DNA of 64,000 bases from Cricetomys ansorgei (lineage: Eukaryota > Chordata > Mammalia > Rodentia > Nesomyidae). The position numbers and the translations under genes are program-made. The notes beneath the pieces are model-generated. The model was not told the DNA's origin. It made no database searches and saw only the letters and a list, made by a program, of their open reading frames with translations. Location: assembly GCA_026225945.1 (NCBI GenBank), contig JAMJFZ010001868.1, positions 5,525,501 to 5,589,500 of the forward strand, read 5' to 3'. Shown here piece after piece: positions 46,800 to 59,294 of the stretch (the first letter of the stretch is position 1; each line of letters opens with the position of its first letter).

Positions 46800-48420
46800 T
46801 GCCTTGGATTTTAGTCATACTGTAATTTGAGTTCTCTTGAACTCAAATACAGTGTCTTTTGATAACACTCTCTTCCCATTCCTCCCTGGTCTACCCTCCC
46901 ACTCCTATGCCCTCAAGAAAAAAAGAAAAAGAAAGAAAATTAAGCCCAGTTTGTGTGGCAGGAGCATGAATCATGGGCATCAGCGTGGTTTTTGGGGGCA
47001 GCAGGCTGCTCTGATCATGGACATCATTTGAGCTATATTAGCCTGAGATTAAGGATGACCAAGTTTGACCTGAAGTTGGGCTTCACTGCCCAAACCTGCA
47101 GGCACCCTGACACATACAGACACCCCAGGCATCATTCAAGCGCCTGGGCATTCTGCAATGAAATTGGTGATAATTGAGATCTTTTTCTACGTTGACTTCT
47201 GTCACACCATCCCCTTTATCAACTGACACTGTAATGATCTGAGCACTTCAGGAATGCCTTTACTGGAGTACACTAAATCAACTTTAAGAGACTTCCATTT
47301 TAAGCATCTCCAGCATGAAAACACTTTACTGAACATTTTTACTGTCAAACTTAATTTCCTAACACAAAGACAGTGAAAAAAGATCTAATCCTGACTTGAT
47401 GTAACCTTTGATTCCAGAACTAGAAAACGATATGGCCGTCAAGATTGGAAGGAGTGGAGTCAGAGTGAGCCTGAGGAAATCTCAATTATGAAACATTCAG
47501 CACAGAACTGTTAGAGGAAGCACTTGCTTTACATGACAGAGCAATGACTTGATATCCGGCATCAAAAAATAAAATGAAACATCAGAAAGCAACTTGTAAT
47601 GATGGAAGCCTATGAAGGACGTCAGAACCCTTTGGTCCAGGATCTTGATATCTTCCACAAAATAATTTATAGATAGACACACAGAAGGCTGAAAAGCAAA
47701 AGATTTACTGAGAAAAAGAAGAGGAATTTGAGAAATCAAAAGCAATCTATGCTGGAGAGCACCAGCTATGATCCCGAGTGAAGACTGAATTAGGTTGCAT
47801 TCAGGGTAGTACTTTTAAGATCTTGGTGATGTTGATGAAAGGAGAACATTCAGTGGGAACTGTTGCATTAGTCTATACTTTATTATAATCAAGTCATGTA
47901 ACACTTTGTAGAACCTTGCCTTGGGGAAATTGTGCATTACTGATTAGAGGTAGGAGGACCTGGCTGAGCAACGAGGCCGTTTTTCCCTCCATGGTGCCCT
48001 TATTGGCCAAGCTCCACTAGTTGAAGGCCATGTAAAGGCCATCTGGTAGAATTATGTCACATGATTAGGGATTTGTTATTAGGAATCATCTGAAAACAAG
48101 AAGCAAATCTAGAAGGGCCAAATCCATTTCTTTTCTGATTTCAAGAGATAAATGGACAGTTTGTCTCATTTACAAAACTGAAAGTGGAAATTTCATCAAC
48201 ATATTGTGAAAACTGAGTATCACTCTTGTCAAGAATATACAAAATGATGCAACAGAAACAACTTCAAATGCATTTATCAGGAGATGTGGGAACAGAGGAA
48301 AACAGAATATCTCAAAATTATATAGTAATCCTGTGAAAAATGAGTGTATCAGTATAGGATGTGATAGGTTCTCTGTAATTCGAAACCAGAACTAACCCTC
48401 AAACCGCTACCTAAAACAAA
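46800..48420. other. Unassigned DNA, possible LTR debris
   Basis: 47680-47730 ('aaagcaaaagatttactgag') resembles the antisense end of a rodent LTR, but no family is clear. Open frames at 46837-47177 and 47497-47745 have no recognisable domain. Short A/G-rich sequence at 46917-46940. Confidence 0.35.
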
Positions 48421-48424
48421 GGCT

Positions 48425-48775
48425 GTATTAGCTTTCTAAATTTCTGCAGAAAATAGTGTAAAGTCCGTTTAATATATAGACTGTAGAAATGTGTCACACA
48501 TAAAAGACAGAGACGCAGTGTATATACTTAGTATCTGAAACGATAAAAACATTGTTGTGGAGGCTGAAACCTTCTCAGCTGCTCTGAGGCTTATTTCTGG
48601 CTGTGTCTGCCACTTTCTTTCCCCTCACACAGCCGTTCTGCAATGGAGCCTGTCCTGGCATCTGTTCCCATGCCCTCTCTGTCTTCCATGGTCATTCCTC
48701 AGTAGGCTCCCAACTCTGGAGTCCTTTGTATACATGTCCTAATCTCTACTTTCTATTAAGACCCAGGGAGAGTAG
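48425..48775 (-). mobile_element. MLT1-type MaLR LTR
   Basis: On the + strand 'ctgtattagctttctaaatt' (48423) and 'tctgcagaaaatagtgtaaa' mirror the antisense MLT1 start (GTATTAGTTTCCTAGGGCTGC). 'gttgtggaggctgaaacctt' (48554) matches CTGGAGGCTGGAAGTC, and 'ggtcattcctcagtaggctc' (48690) lies in the middle part. Strongly diverged. Confidence 0.62.
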
Positions 48776-48779
48776 ATGA

Positions 48780-49460
48780 CAGTCTACCATAAAGGCCTCG
48801 TTTTCATTTGAGTGCTGCTTTTACTTAGCTCCATTTCTCTTCAGTTGACTTTTTGTGATATATTAACTGTAGAAGAACATAATAACACATTTAGTATGAT
48901 TTATATGAATCTAATGTATTTTGATCACATTCAGCCTCCATAACCCTCCTTATTTAATCAGCTTTTAAAGTTTGTTGTTTCTAAATATCCCAAATCTTAA
49001 CATGACATTTACAGAAATTTGATTAAGTTTATAGCAGACCTTAAGAATAAGTAGTACAAAAATACAAAAATAGTGAAAAATTATAAAGAACACATTTGTC
49101 CATTAACACTTTCTGAGTATAAAATATTATCTCCATGGATTTTGTGATGTTTCTGACATTTGTCATAACTTTAAATTTTAAATCTATTTCAAAGCCAGGA
49201 TCCATTTTTAGGATATAAAAGATCGTAGGTTCCACCAAAATACAAAAAGAAAATGTGTATAGGAGACCCAACCAAACTTTTACTGAGAATGTCTTAATAT
49301 AATGTGAAGTAACTGACTAGACATCAAAACTGAAATCATTGTATTGACACTAAGACAAGTAGACTTGTATTCCACAATGACACAGACACTGGCATAGTGC
49401 TCTTACTCAAGTAAATAACTCCCACCCCACACATATGCACACACCACCCACAGTCATGTA
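48780..49460. other. Unassigned DNA
   Basis: No gene or confident repeat found. Confidence 0.4.
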
Positions 49461-49464
49461 GCAA

Positions 49465-49620
49465 CCTAAATTCAATAGAGTGGCACAGACAGGAGGTCGG
49501 GGATTAAGAGGAGATATAAAGCTTCTTTGGAGGGAAAGTGAGGTGTGAGAGAACACTGAAGTGGGACAGGATCGAAGTACTTTATTTATATGTATAAAAC
49601 TGTGAAAGAACATTTTTAAG
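49465..49620 (+). mobile_element. Possible rodent L1 3' terminus
   Basis: 'gtggcacagacaggaggtcg' (49481), a G/A-rich stretch, then 'acttt...tatgtataaaactgtg' fit the final part of a rodent L1 3' UTR, as at 13.05 kb and 55.4 kb. Moderate match. Confidence 0.5.
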
Positions 49621-49624
49621 ATAG

Positions 49625-51690
49625 ACTCAATTTAAATACATTTTGAAAGTTAGTCATTGTGTCTGGAATGCCAAGTACCAAAACTGTTTACAAAAGGCCA
49701 AAGGAGACTGAAAGATAATTACTATTGTTCTTGGCCTGAAACCTAATTGCCCTGAAAAGTCTAAACATTAAATCCCATTTTTCATTCTTGGTATATTTAT
49801 TTTTTTTATGCCTTGCTTCAGTGCACACAAAAGTCAAATGCTATGCATAAGAAAAATTTTGCCTAGTGAAATTAGTAAGCTTTCCATGAGCTTGATCTTG
49901 TCAAGAGGACAAACCATGCTATTTTGTAGTATTATATTTTCATATTAAAGTCTTCTGTGCCATTCTTCAGTGGAATACTGACTGTGAACTGCTGCCTAGA
50001 GCTATCACCACACACTATAATGGACTTGTGTAGTCCATGTTTTGTCTCAGAACTAAAAGGAAAAGGAACGTGTGTGTGGTGTGAGTGTGTGTTGTGTGGG
50101 GTGTGGGGGGGGGGGGTCAGGGGTGACCTAAAGAGATGGCTTACCTGAGAGACAGGAAGAATTAATGAGGTTCTCAGTCAAGAAAATTGTCATATTTCGT
50201 GTTTCAAGAAATTCCTGATTTAATTCATTCAGAATTCAATCACGTAACATTTATGTGTGAACTAATGTAAAAGCAACGAAGCTTATCGAGCATCACCACT
50301 TCGAATGCTCCTGAAATACAAAGGACTTAGGTCAGACTTGCAGAGGCTACAGGCAGTTTGCATCTCACAGTTCACCGTCACTCAGTACTGTTTGGATATG
50401 ATACTCTTGAGATTTTTAGGGATAAAAAAAATACTTTGAAAACTTCAAAGAATTTAGCAGTCCAAAGTTGAAGCAGGTAATTTTATTTTGCATAATGTCA
50501 AAAAATATGATCATCTGGGTCTTTGGAGTTAAAGAACAGTAGAAAGAAGCTTAGCTGTGGATGCTCTTCCAACTCTTTTTGTCTTATTCGCTAGATCCTT
50601 CTGGTAGTTTCACATACAAGGAAAATATTTACCCAATTTTATCTTAAGCCAAGTAAATAGCTCAAAACTTTCTCAATGGCAATCCTGTCAATCTGGGAAT
50701 CCCTCATTTAGCCAAGAGTATTTCCAAATCCTTGCCCTCCCAGTACTCTCCTCAAACAGCAACTACTACTGAGTAGTAGTAGACATCCTGATGCATGTCT
50801 TTATCCTCTGAGCCATCATTCTAAGACAATTTTGTCGCCCGGAACTGGATAGCAGTAGAAGAAATGGGTGACCATTTTATAGCATGGGGGTGACATTTTG
50901 TCAGCTCAGCTTCCTATAAAATCAACATTTAAATAATTCATTTCCTTGTCAAGTTGAGAATAGTAGAAAATGTTAAAGTATTTTCTCATATTGAGAATCC
51001 TCTGGTTTCTTTACGCTAATGTGGATCTTTAAATACCTTTGTTTTCTCCTCTTACATCAGGACAACATACAAAACAATAAAAATTTTAAAGAGGTATACA
51101 GTAAATGCCAGTTCTGAGGCCAGTGTGGAAAACGGGAAAAGGGAAAAAAGCAGTTCAGGCAAGTTCTAGAGTATATAATGGGTGCATTTTGGGGTCAAAT
51201 ATAACTCAGTCCATCATCTTCAAAGAATAGCTTCATATACTGGAAGAACCCTCTCTTCTTTAAAATAGTCATCTATAAAATACCAAGTCTTACAAAATGG
51301 ATTTAGGAACATAAATACCATATGCAAGTAAGAGCCTTTATTTTAAAAAATTAGTTGAAATAAAAATCTAGTGAAAAGAACATTCTCATGATTCCAGTAG
51401 AGGGGATACCATCTGTGCTTCTTGTCACATTATTTTTACCCTCAGATTTACATATTGTGTTTACAAATGTTTCTGTTCTCAGGTTAAATTTAAGACCTCA
51501 AGTTACGTACTTAAATGCTCAAATAAAACATAGCTAAATAAATACGAAAACACAAATTCTTCATTTTAAGTACAAATAGTTTACTTTTTATTTCTCTTTA
51601 ATCAGCTATCAACACTTGAGTTCCGTTCCATTGGTCAAATAGCCTTCCAGGCATATCAAGCTTATTTCGTTCAACCACTGTGATCATTTA
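49625..51690. other. Unassigned DNA
   Basis: About 2 kb with no gene. A small inverted repeat lies at 50762-50780 (ACTACTAC / GTAGTAGT). The remainder shows no confident repeat apart from the G-rich microsatellite listed below. Confidence 0.4.
50066..50116. repeat. TG-rich and poly-G tract
   Basis: Irregular GTGTGTG/GTGTGGGG units ending in about 12 consecutive G (50105-50116). Confidence 0.88.
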
Positions 51691-51694
51691 AGTA

Positions 51695-52032
51695 AGAAAT
51701 ATCAATGATGGGCTCATGTATTTGAGTATGTGCTTCCCAGCTGGTGGCACTGTTTGGGGAGGTTATGACAACTTGCAGTGATAAAGGAAGTACATCACTA
51801 GGAACAGGCTTTCGGAATTCACAGCGTCACCCCCTTCCAGTTCACTCTTTGCTTTTCTGTTTTATGGTTAAAGATGTGATCTCTCAGTTTCCTGCTCTGA
51901 TAACCTGATGCCTTGCCTCCACTGGCATTATGGATTCTCCCTCTGGAACCCTATATCGAGATAAACTCTTAAATTGCTTTTAGTAATGGTATTTTATCTT
52001 TACCACAGCAACAAAAAGCAGCTGATACAATT
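51695..52032 (+). mobile_element. ORR1-like MaLR LTR
   Basis: It opens with 'tgatgggctcatgtatttga' (51707), 'cccagctggtggcactgttt' (51736) and 'ggggaggttatgac', the start of rodent ORR1/MT LTRs. The middle, around 51880-51950, is C/T-rich. The end, 'gataaactcttaaattgcttttag' (51960), then 'accacagcaacaaaaagcag' (52002), is the typical close. No internal gene. Confidence 0.8.
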
Positions 52033-52034
52033 AC

Positions 52035-53435
52035 CATACAGTTTTCTAAATGCATTGCTTTATTAAACACAAAGCATTCTTTTTATATTGTCTTTACTTT
52101 AATCACTATTATCACAGTCCTCTCAATTATTTTAAAGAACTATTTCAGTAGCATTATCCTCTCATTCATCGTTTTCACCCTCAAAAATGCTAAACACACC
52201 ACTAAGCCAAATTACTCATTTCATCAACCTCGTTTCACTGTTATCTCAAATACAACACATACTGAACTCATTTTTATGCTACATCTTTACACTTACACTA
52301 GTTAGGTCATAATATTACCTTTTTCTATTCTACCACTTTTGTCATAACAATCTCTTAACCCTAAGTTAAATCCTCCAAGAATTTGTTAACATTTCCAGAA
52401 AAATGATTGTAAAGCTTCCTGGTTCTATTATCAAAGATAATACAGGCACATTTAACTCCTGTTAAAATTTAATATTACTATCATGATGATCTGATTGAGC
52501 ACTGCAAACAAATTTGGGTCACTTACTATTCTACTTTCTACACTTTATGTAATAAGGAGTGCTCACCAACTTTCTTACTGCTGACTGAATTCATATACTT
52601 CAGGAGCTAGTCTGACTTCCCTCTTTCCAGATAACTTTCTTTACTGGTCTTGTCATCAAAGGTGGTATAATAGAGTGGGAAACATGTACCCTGAGATTTT
52701 AGTGAACTTTGAAACCAACTTGATTGCTATTTTCTGTCCACTGTGAAGGACAAGTTGAATCCTAGAGTCTTGGTTTGCTCTCCACAATACAAGGACCAAT
52801 ATATGGTCAATGAAAGAGTATATATTAAATTCTGTCCTGGGTGAAATATTGTAATCTAACAAACAATAAGTCTATGTTTCTAAGTATTATTGTAAAGTAA
52901 TTGTTAAATTATGATTTTGAATCACTGAATATTTATTTAATAGACCTCTGTAGTATTATTTTATTGATGGTCATGTATTTTTATTAACTCAGAAAACTGA
53001 CAATCTATACCTAGTGTACGAATTACATTTAGCTAGAATGTTTTACTAAAGAAACAATAATAAGTCCATGAAATGTCATGCCCACAGTTATAACAATACA
53101 AAATGAAGGTAAAGATTTCCCAGTTGAGAAGGATTTGAACAGATAATTTATCAGCATCATTTTAATATCAGGAGATTGTAGGTAGAAATGTTGACAAAGT
53201 AAATAAGGACATTGTGATATATGCAGGAAGAAGATAGAAGCATTATCTGTGGTTCCAAGAAAGACCTGCATAAAGTGCAGAGCTGTGGTGTGAAGACACA
53301 CCTAATAAGGGAGAGGTGATGAAGGCAGGACTTCTGTATTTGCTCTGGTGTCTAGTAGGAGCGTGGTTACCCTGTTATAGGGTAACTGTGTTTAACTCTT
53401 TTTACATACACATAGTTTAAAATTTTATTTTTAGA
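52035..53435. other. Unassigned DNA
   Basis: No gene or confident repeat found. Confidence 0.4.
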
Positions 53436-53439
53436 AAGC

Positions 53440-54240
53440 TGGGTTTAAGTCCTGCTACACAAGACAGAAGTTACACCTGCCACCAATATTGAGCCAAGGA
53501 TCTATGACTAGATAAGCCCAAGGGAGAGCCTACTAGTATTATGCAGCTAAATGGCATAGTAATAAACTGACTCCTAATGATTTACCATTTTACCCATAAA
53601 TCATTCTATGTCTCAAACTCACCTTAGAAACTTCTATTTGCAATAGATGGTTATTAACACAGAGATCAGAAACAAGCTAAAGTGCAAAGACTAAAAGAAT
53701 AAGAATGTCCTGTAGGAAACATACATAGTGCCTCCCTTCACAAGACTAGGGGATCATTGTGGAAGAGATAGTGAACAGAGTATAAGAACCCTAAGTGTTG
53801 AACAGCTACAAACAAGCATTAGCTTATGGGCATAGCAAGGCAGCTGCACATAGAAATTCATGGTGGTTGTGACAACATGAACAAAACCAGTGCAAATCCA
53901 AACAAAATGAAGTCCTGGAATGGAGAAGACATTTAGGCACACAATCCCACTCTCAATCATGGAGTGGAACAAAGGCAATTGTTAGCTGCTAGGAGAGAGA
54001 GAGACACTTTTCTCTAAGAGTGTATTCTCTGAAAAATTAACCATGCTCTGGTGGAAGGCCACAAATCCATGAATGTTTGGGCACCATAACTTGGTATTAA
54101 GTGGTCTGTCTTTAAAAATAGACACAAAGTTGAGTGGGTATGGAAGAGAGGATGGATCTAAAAAGTGTTAGAGGAGAGGGTAAATGTGGTCAAAACAAGT
54201 TATACAAAGCCCAAAACTCTCAAAGAACTAAAAGAATTAA
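53440..54240 (+). mobile_element. Rodent L1 (Lx-type) 3' UTR
   Basis: Plus-strand order: 'gggagagcctactagtatta' (53522), 'aatggcatagtaataaactg' (53551), 'actcctaatgatttaccatt' (53570), then 'gttattaacacagagatcag' (53650) and 'ggggatcattgtggaagaga' (53750). It continues with 'caaaaccagtgcaaatccaa' (53882), 'catgctctggtggaaggcca' (54042), 'tacaaagcccaaaactctcaaag'. This is one of the best-preserved L1 3' UTRs in the window. It is truncated at the 5' end and has no ORF2. Confidence 0.85.
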
Positions 54241-54622
54241 ATGGAATATCATATTCATAAAAAGAGTGTTTTGGATGGATGTGTCATAGCAGTGGCTAGG
54301 AACACTTTTGATTGGAGAGATCATAAGGAACTTAGAGGGAAGAAAATACACCAGAGAGTAAGTAGTATTATGAAGTGGTATATAAGGTATAATCTTTGGC
54401 TAAAATAAAAGTGATCGTTTTACAGAGGAAGCTACAGTAACATGTTACCAAGTAGACAGAGGTCACTAAATCAGCTATTTCAACATGTAGAAAAATATGC
54501 CAAAGAGTTTATATGGGTAAAATTAAAATGTTTCCAACACCTTTATAGCTTTAAAAACAATCCAATAACCCTTATTCTTGGGTTTTCAGTTTGCAATATA
54601 TTTGAAAAAGACAAGGGTTTGG

Positions 54623-54624
54623 AA

Positions 54625-54683
<59 letters not shown>

Positions 54684-54684
54684 A
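54623..54684. repeat. (TAAA)n microsatellite
   Basis: About 15 uninterrupted TAAA tetranucleotides. The Phe/Ile/Tyr/Leu repeat frames on the minus strand come from this. Confidence 0.97.
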
Positions 54685-55139
54685 ACACTAAAGACTGGAA
54701 TAATGCACAGTTGGAAGAGTACATACAAATGCCCAGAGTATATTGTGGAACCAATATTACAAGCTTTTTCAATCATCTGTATTTCAATTGTGCAGTGGAG
54801 CATTGCTGTATTAGGAACAGAATAAAAAGAATGTTTTCCTTGATGGGAATCCTCTTTGAGCCATTTTCTGCAACAGTATTTTTAAACTGTATCAGCTCAT
54901 TTCATATAAATTTCCGTAATTCTAACCAAAGGAAACTTCATGCTATCTGAGACAGGGCTATAAACGAACAGTACTTAAATACTTTGAAAGGAAGCTATGT
55001 GATATCTTTAATCCTATGTAGATTACATAGGAATTGTGTTTAAGCTAATGAGTATGGCCTTCTGTTCTGATATATGCTCCAGATTAATGGTTAGTAACAA
55101 AAAATGGCTGGTACAATGCTCAGCATAATAATATAATGT

Positions 55140-55310
55140 TAAGCACTGCTATGCCCTCTCTGGGGTAAATGCATCATATGATTTACTTGTATTCTCAAAT
55201 TTATCATCTTAAATATTTTATGATATAACTATGGTAACTATGATTACTATTGTCCTTTTACACTTAAGAAAGTTTGGTATAATAAGTTTAACACAAGTCT
55301 TCCTGTAGAC
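55140..55310 (-). mobile_element. MIR
   Basis: On the + strand 'tttacttgtattctcaaatt' (55182), 'gataactatgg...tactattgtc' and 'gtccttttacacttaagaaa' (55252) follow the antisense MIR (CATTTAATCCTCACAACAACC, GGTACTATTATTATCCCCATTTTACAGATGAGGAAA). Confidence 0.55.
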
Positions 55311-55364
55311 ATGAATAATCTTAAAAGGATTTTAATATGTAGTCACAATATAGAATATTTCTTT

Positions 55365-55555
55365 AATTGGACACAGCAGGTCGTACTTACAGATATGTAT
55401 ATATGTATCAACAATAACAAATAAAAAGAGGCTATGAACTTGAGAATCGGGTAGGAGGCACAGAAATTGGAGTGAGGAAAAGGGGAAGAAAATTGTGTAA
55501 TTATGCTGCAAAAATAGGAAATTTTAAGATGAGCTTAAGAAACACAAAAAAAAAA
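55365..55555 (+). mobile_element. Rodent L1 3' terminus
   Basis: 'ggacacagcaggtcgtactt' (55370), 'tgtatatatgtatcaacaat' (55396), 'aaaagaggctatgaacttga' (55424), a G-rich block, then 'gtgtaattatgctgcaaaaa' (55495) is the order of a rodent L1 3' UTR end. It finishes in an A-rich run near 55545-55555. Confidence 0.78.
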
Positions 55556-55559
55556 TGCA

Positions 55560-57520
55560 ATAATTATTTTAATGCCATAATGTGACATCCTTTGATACAA
55601 AAGTGGGAACACAATGGCAAAATAATCTTACTAAAACAACCCTAAGTTTTTACAAATGTGCTAACCATAGTGTTAGAAATAGTATAGTGACCATCAAAAT
55701 ATATGTTGAAATGCCATCCTTCAATACTTAAGGAATGATACTCGCAACCTAAAAATACTGCATGAGCTATCTCACGCTGTCATTATCACTAACCAAAAAC
55801 CTATTGTTGACCCTTTGTGGTAATTTTCAGAACTTTAAAGGTAATATACAGTATTATCCTAGCAAGGAAAGAAAGGGTCATTAAAACATAGTTTTCCAAG
55901 TGAGAACATTGTTTCTTAAACATTGAGGAAAAGTTCATGCCCATGGGGTACATTTGCATAAAGGCTTTAGAGGAGGTAAGTAATGGTGCTTTATCTAGAA
56001 GAACATCGAACCATGTCTCTTCGACAATTAAGCTTCTCGTAACAAAGTTGATAGTTTGGCCCATGGCAACATTGTCATCAGTAGTATTTAACTGAACAAA
56101 ATTGTTTCCAAAAATATATCAAAATGAAGAAGAAAGGACTTATTATCGTGACATTTTAGATACAGTTTAAAATAATGCTGTCAATTTCTCTTGGCATATT
56201 GTTGGCACTCATTAAATTATTTAATATGCTTAAGCTAGTTCCTGGGACTTCATGTAGGTTATTTTAAATTATTCAAAGGGTTGATTCAAAGTAAAAAGGG
56301 AAACACAGGCATCTTTTCTCTCAATTTTTTTATCCTCACATTTAAATGATCATTTGCAATTTATTTGTTAATTCAGGTAACTCAACCAAATGTGATCTAA
56401 ATGCTAAATGGAAACCACCCCCAGATAAGAGATGCTTATTCTGCCCTAATAGCCTGTTCTTTAATAGAGTAAATCTTGTATTAATGAAACCAGTGACATC
56501 CTACCAATGTCCACATACTGCATATGAGAGGCCTAAAAGAGGAAACACACGAAATAATTTACTTATATTGACAATGAGATACATGAGGACATCTAAATGA
56601 ATCGTAGACATTTTTATTTAAGGAATTTCTATAGCTGCTGCAAATATGCTACTTAAATTATGTTAGTTACCAAAGAGTAACTCCATGGAGGTAAATTCCC
56701 CAAGTAACTGACACTTCTAATAAAAGGCAAACTTTGAAAAAGAATTCTCCGTGCATCTAGATAGAACTCTCTAAAGTACAAGACTTGTATCCTTATGACC
56801 TGCAGTGGGTGAGAAAATTACTTGAACTTCAATGTAATCATACCCTCAAAGAGTTGAACTACTAAATTTAACTTATAAAGGATAAAATGACCTACATAAA
56901 AAGTTTTGCCCAAAAGACAAGTTTTCTCTACATTTAGTGCTTTGGGAGCAATTTAGAGATCTAACTGGAGTATTTTTAATGAAAACCATGTTATTTTGTA
57001 GTAAATAATAATAAAATAGCCAAAGGGAAAGACTCCTGAGGTGGTTGTGATACATAAAGCAACAGGCTCCCTAATATGTCTACCCTTTAATCTTTAGATA
57101 GTTATGTAAAAGATTTTACATTTGAGAACAAATTAAACATTTTGAGACAGGGATTAACTCTCTATTATCCAGCAGGTTCCACAGTAATCTTAAGTAAAAA
57201 GGAGTGGACAGAGAATCAAGGAGCAATGCATTTGAAAAAGCTAAACTGTCTTTGAGGACAAAAGGAATCCAAAAGCAAGCAGTACGTCAACTTCTAGAAT
57301 CCTGATAGGGTATGAAGGAAGACTAATCCCTTGGGCTTCCAAAATGAAAATAGATTTTGGTGGCACTTGGATCTGTATCCTGTGAGAACCTTTTCTGATC
57401 TCTAGTTTCTAAAAGCATAAGATAATGCTCTTTTAGGCAATTAAATTGATTACAGTAGTGATAGGAAAACAGTGCCCTGATTTTTATAGTTCTAAGAAAA
57501 GAAATTTAGTCTGGTGTCCT
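55560..57520. other. Unassigned DNA
   Basis: No gene or confident repeat. A weak antisense B1-like piece sits near 57138-57180 ('ttttgagacagggattaact'). Open frames at 55801-56064 and 56346-56600 have no recognised domain. Confidence 0.4.
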
Positions 57521-57524
57521 GATA

Positions 57525-57625
57525 TGGTATCACTTATCAATTACACCAAAACTTTAAAGATTGAAACAGGAGACTGACCCAATGAAGGCCACTCTAGATT
57601 TCATAGTCAGACCATATATCTCTGC
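57525..57625 (+). mobile_element. Possible old B1-like SINE
   Basis: 'ttgaaacaggagactgaccc' (57560) and 'aaggccactctagatttcat' (57585) resemble the B1 GAGGCAGGCAGATTTCTGAG and AAGGCCAGCCTGGTCTACA order. Very diverged. Confidence 0.4.
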
Positions 57626-57629
57626 AATA

Positions 57630-58945
57630 TTTTTAAGGAGCAAAATATTTTAAGGATTTTATTTAGTGCTAAATTATTATGATTATGGAAAGATGCACTC
57701 TTCTTAGCAAGGAAAAAACTTGGTACTTAAAGGAAAATTATGTAATTATATTATAATCAAAAAATAAACAACTCTTTAAAATAAATTGAATTCTATTTTT
57801 AAAAAATCTTAAGATCAATGCAACCCATTGTGATTTCCTTTATTATCATCATGAAAACTTCTAACACCCAAATGGAAAAAGCACTCTGAATAGTGGATTG
57901 TATTCTGTATAAAAGAATGCTAAATCTCTATTATAAATCAGTGAAAAGAAGGGGGCTCTTTGGGGCCTTTGAGTCTATTTTTAAAAAATGTATTCTTAAA
58001 AAGTTGGTCTGTACTTCAAGTTTGAGAATTAGATTATTGTCATTCTTGCTGAGGTCTGATAACTCTATCAATGTTCATTTTAATCCTTGTACATGACACA
58101 TTTATGCTGACAATTTTTTAAATTAATATACCACAACTATAAGATAAATTTAGGTTGTATAGTACTTAAAGCATTTTAAAAAGACTTGATGTCATATTTG
58201 TATTAATGTGAAGATAATAATTATAGTTTGAGAACTTGCTACATTTTCTCTTCTTGATTTGGAAATATTATAGTCACATTTTGATCTCCAAAATCCTTCC
58301 TGCAACAATGTTCAAGTAAGAAAAAATGTTCAAAATAACTGAATAACTTATCTAATGGCAAAGTTATTACCTAACTAGTCAAATATTGAATCTTCATTTG
58401 CCTGATGTGAAAGCCAAGTTTTGAACTAAAGTCACAGTGATAGAGCCCTGCTGCTAAGGGTTTGAGTATGTCTTCCCTCTACAGCAAACAGTTCAACATG
58501 GGATGGTTTAGACATTCTTAAATGTGCTTTTTATAAATATTCTGCCTACCACATTATCAGAATTGGATTTGAGCCTCTCAGAAATTAAAATGTAAAGCTT
58601 ATCAAAAAGTTATATTCAAACTATTGCTCACAGACTACTACTTACTGAATGAAGAATTTTGTTTACAAATTGTGTATTATGAAGAGATTCTCATTCAATT
58701 TGTTTTAAATTAAAAATGATAAAAATATTCTACTAATGTGCTGGTTCAAAGGAACCTGATGCTCAAAAGTTACTGGTCAGGGGCTTTCCTGGTTAAATGA
58801 TGTGAGGGAAGAAAGTAGACATTAAAGGAAGATCTATCCCATTTTCTAGAAGATCTTTGTAGAAATCTCATCTTTGAAGCCTATAAATACCAGGAAATTA
58901 TCAATTTCTTCTGAAGAGATATGAACAAAATCATCCTAGATTAGA
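57630..58945. other. Unassigned DNA, possible MIR debris
   Basis: 58355-58470 weakly resembles an antisense MIR ('gtgaaagccaagttttgaac'). No gene. Confidence 0.35.
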
Positions 58946-58948
58946 CAT

Positions 58949-58997
58949 GAACAACAACAACAACAAAACAAGAAACAAAACAAACAAACAAAGAAAT
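58949..58997. repeat. (CAA)n/(CAAA)n A-rich tract
   Basis: AACAACAACAACAACAAAACA and related units, possibly the decayed tail of a retroposed element, although no body was recognised. Confidence 0.8.
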
Positions 58998-58999
58998 GA

Positions 59000-59255
59000 T
59001 GTGATCCAAATGTAGCTTGGTGGACCAACATATTTAACTAAGATCACCATTGGAACATGGGCAACTTGCACTGAAGAAAATAATCTCTCTCTGAGCAACT
59101 GTAACTGCTTCCAAATCTTTGGGGAGGAACGCTGCTTAGGGAGACCCTTCCCCACTCCATGATGAAGAGTTACTGTGTAATTAATTACAGATGTCAATAT
59201 CTCACAAAGACTATGGTCATATCACACCTGGAAGGTGCCATTCCAGAGCAAACAT
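59000..59255. other. Unassigned DNA
   Basis: No confident family. The A-rich tract on the left could belong to it. Confidence 0.35.
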
Positions 59256-59261
59256 AAGCAC

Positions 59262-59290
59262 GAAGAGAGAGAGAGAGAGAGAGAGAGGAG
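59262..59290. repeat. (GA)n microsatellite
   Basis: About 12 GA dinucleotides followed by GGAGAAAAG. Confidence 0.95.
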
Positions 59291-59294
59291 AAAA

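Noticed and set aside
47400..48060. Rodent LTR, minus strand
   Set aside because: A possible antisense polyadenylation-like end is visible, but I could not confirm the ends, a TATA box or a family.
55801..56064. 87-codon minus-strand open frame as a processed pseudogene
   Set aside because: I could not relate it to any protein family, and no A-tail or duplication flanks it.
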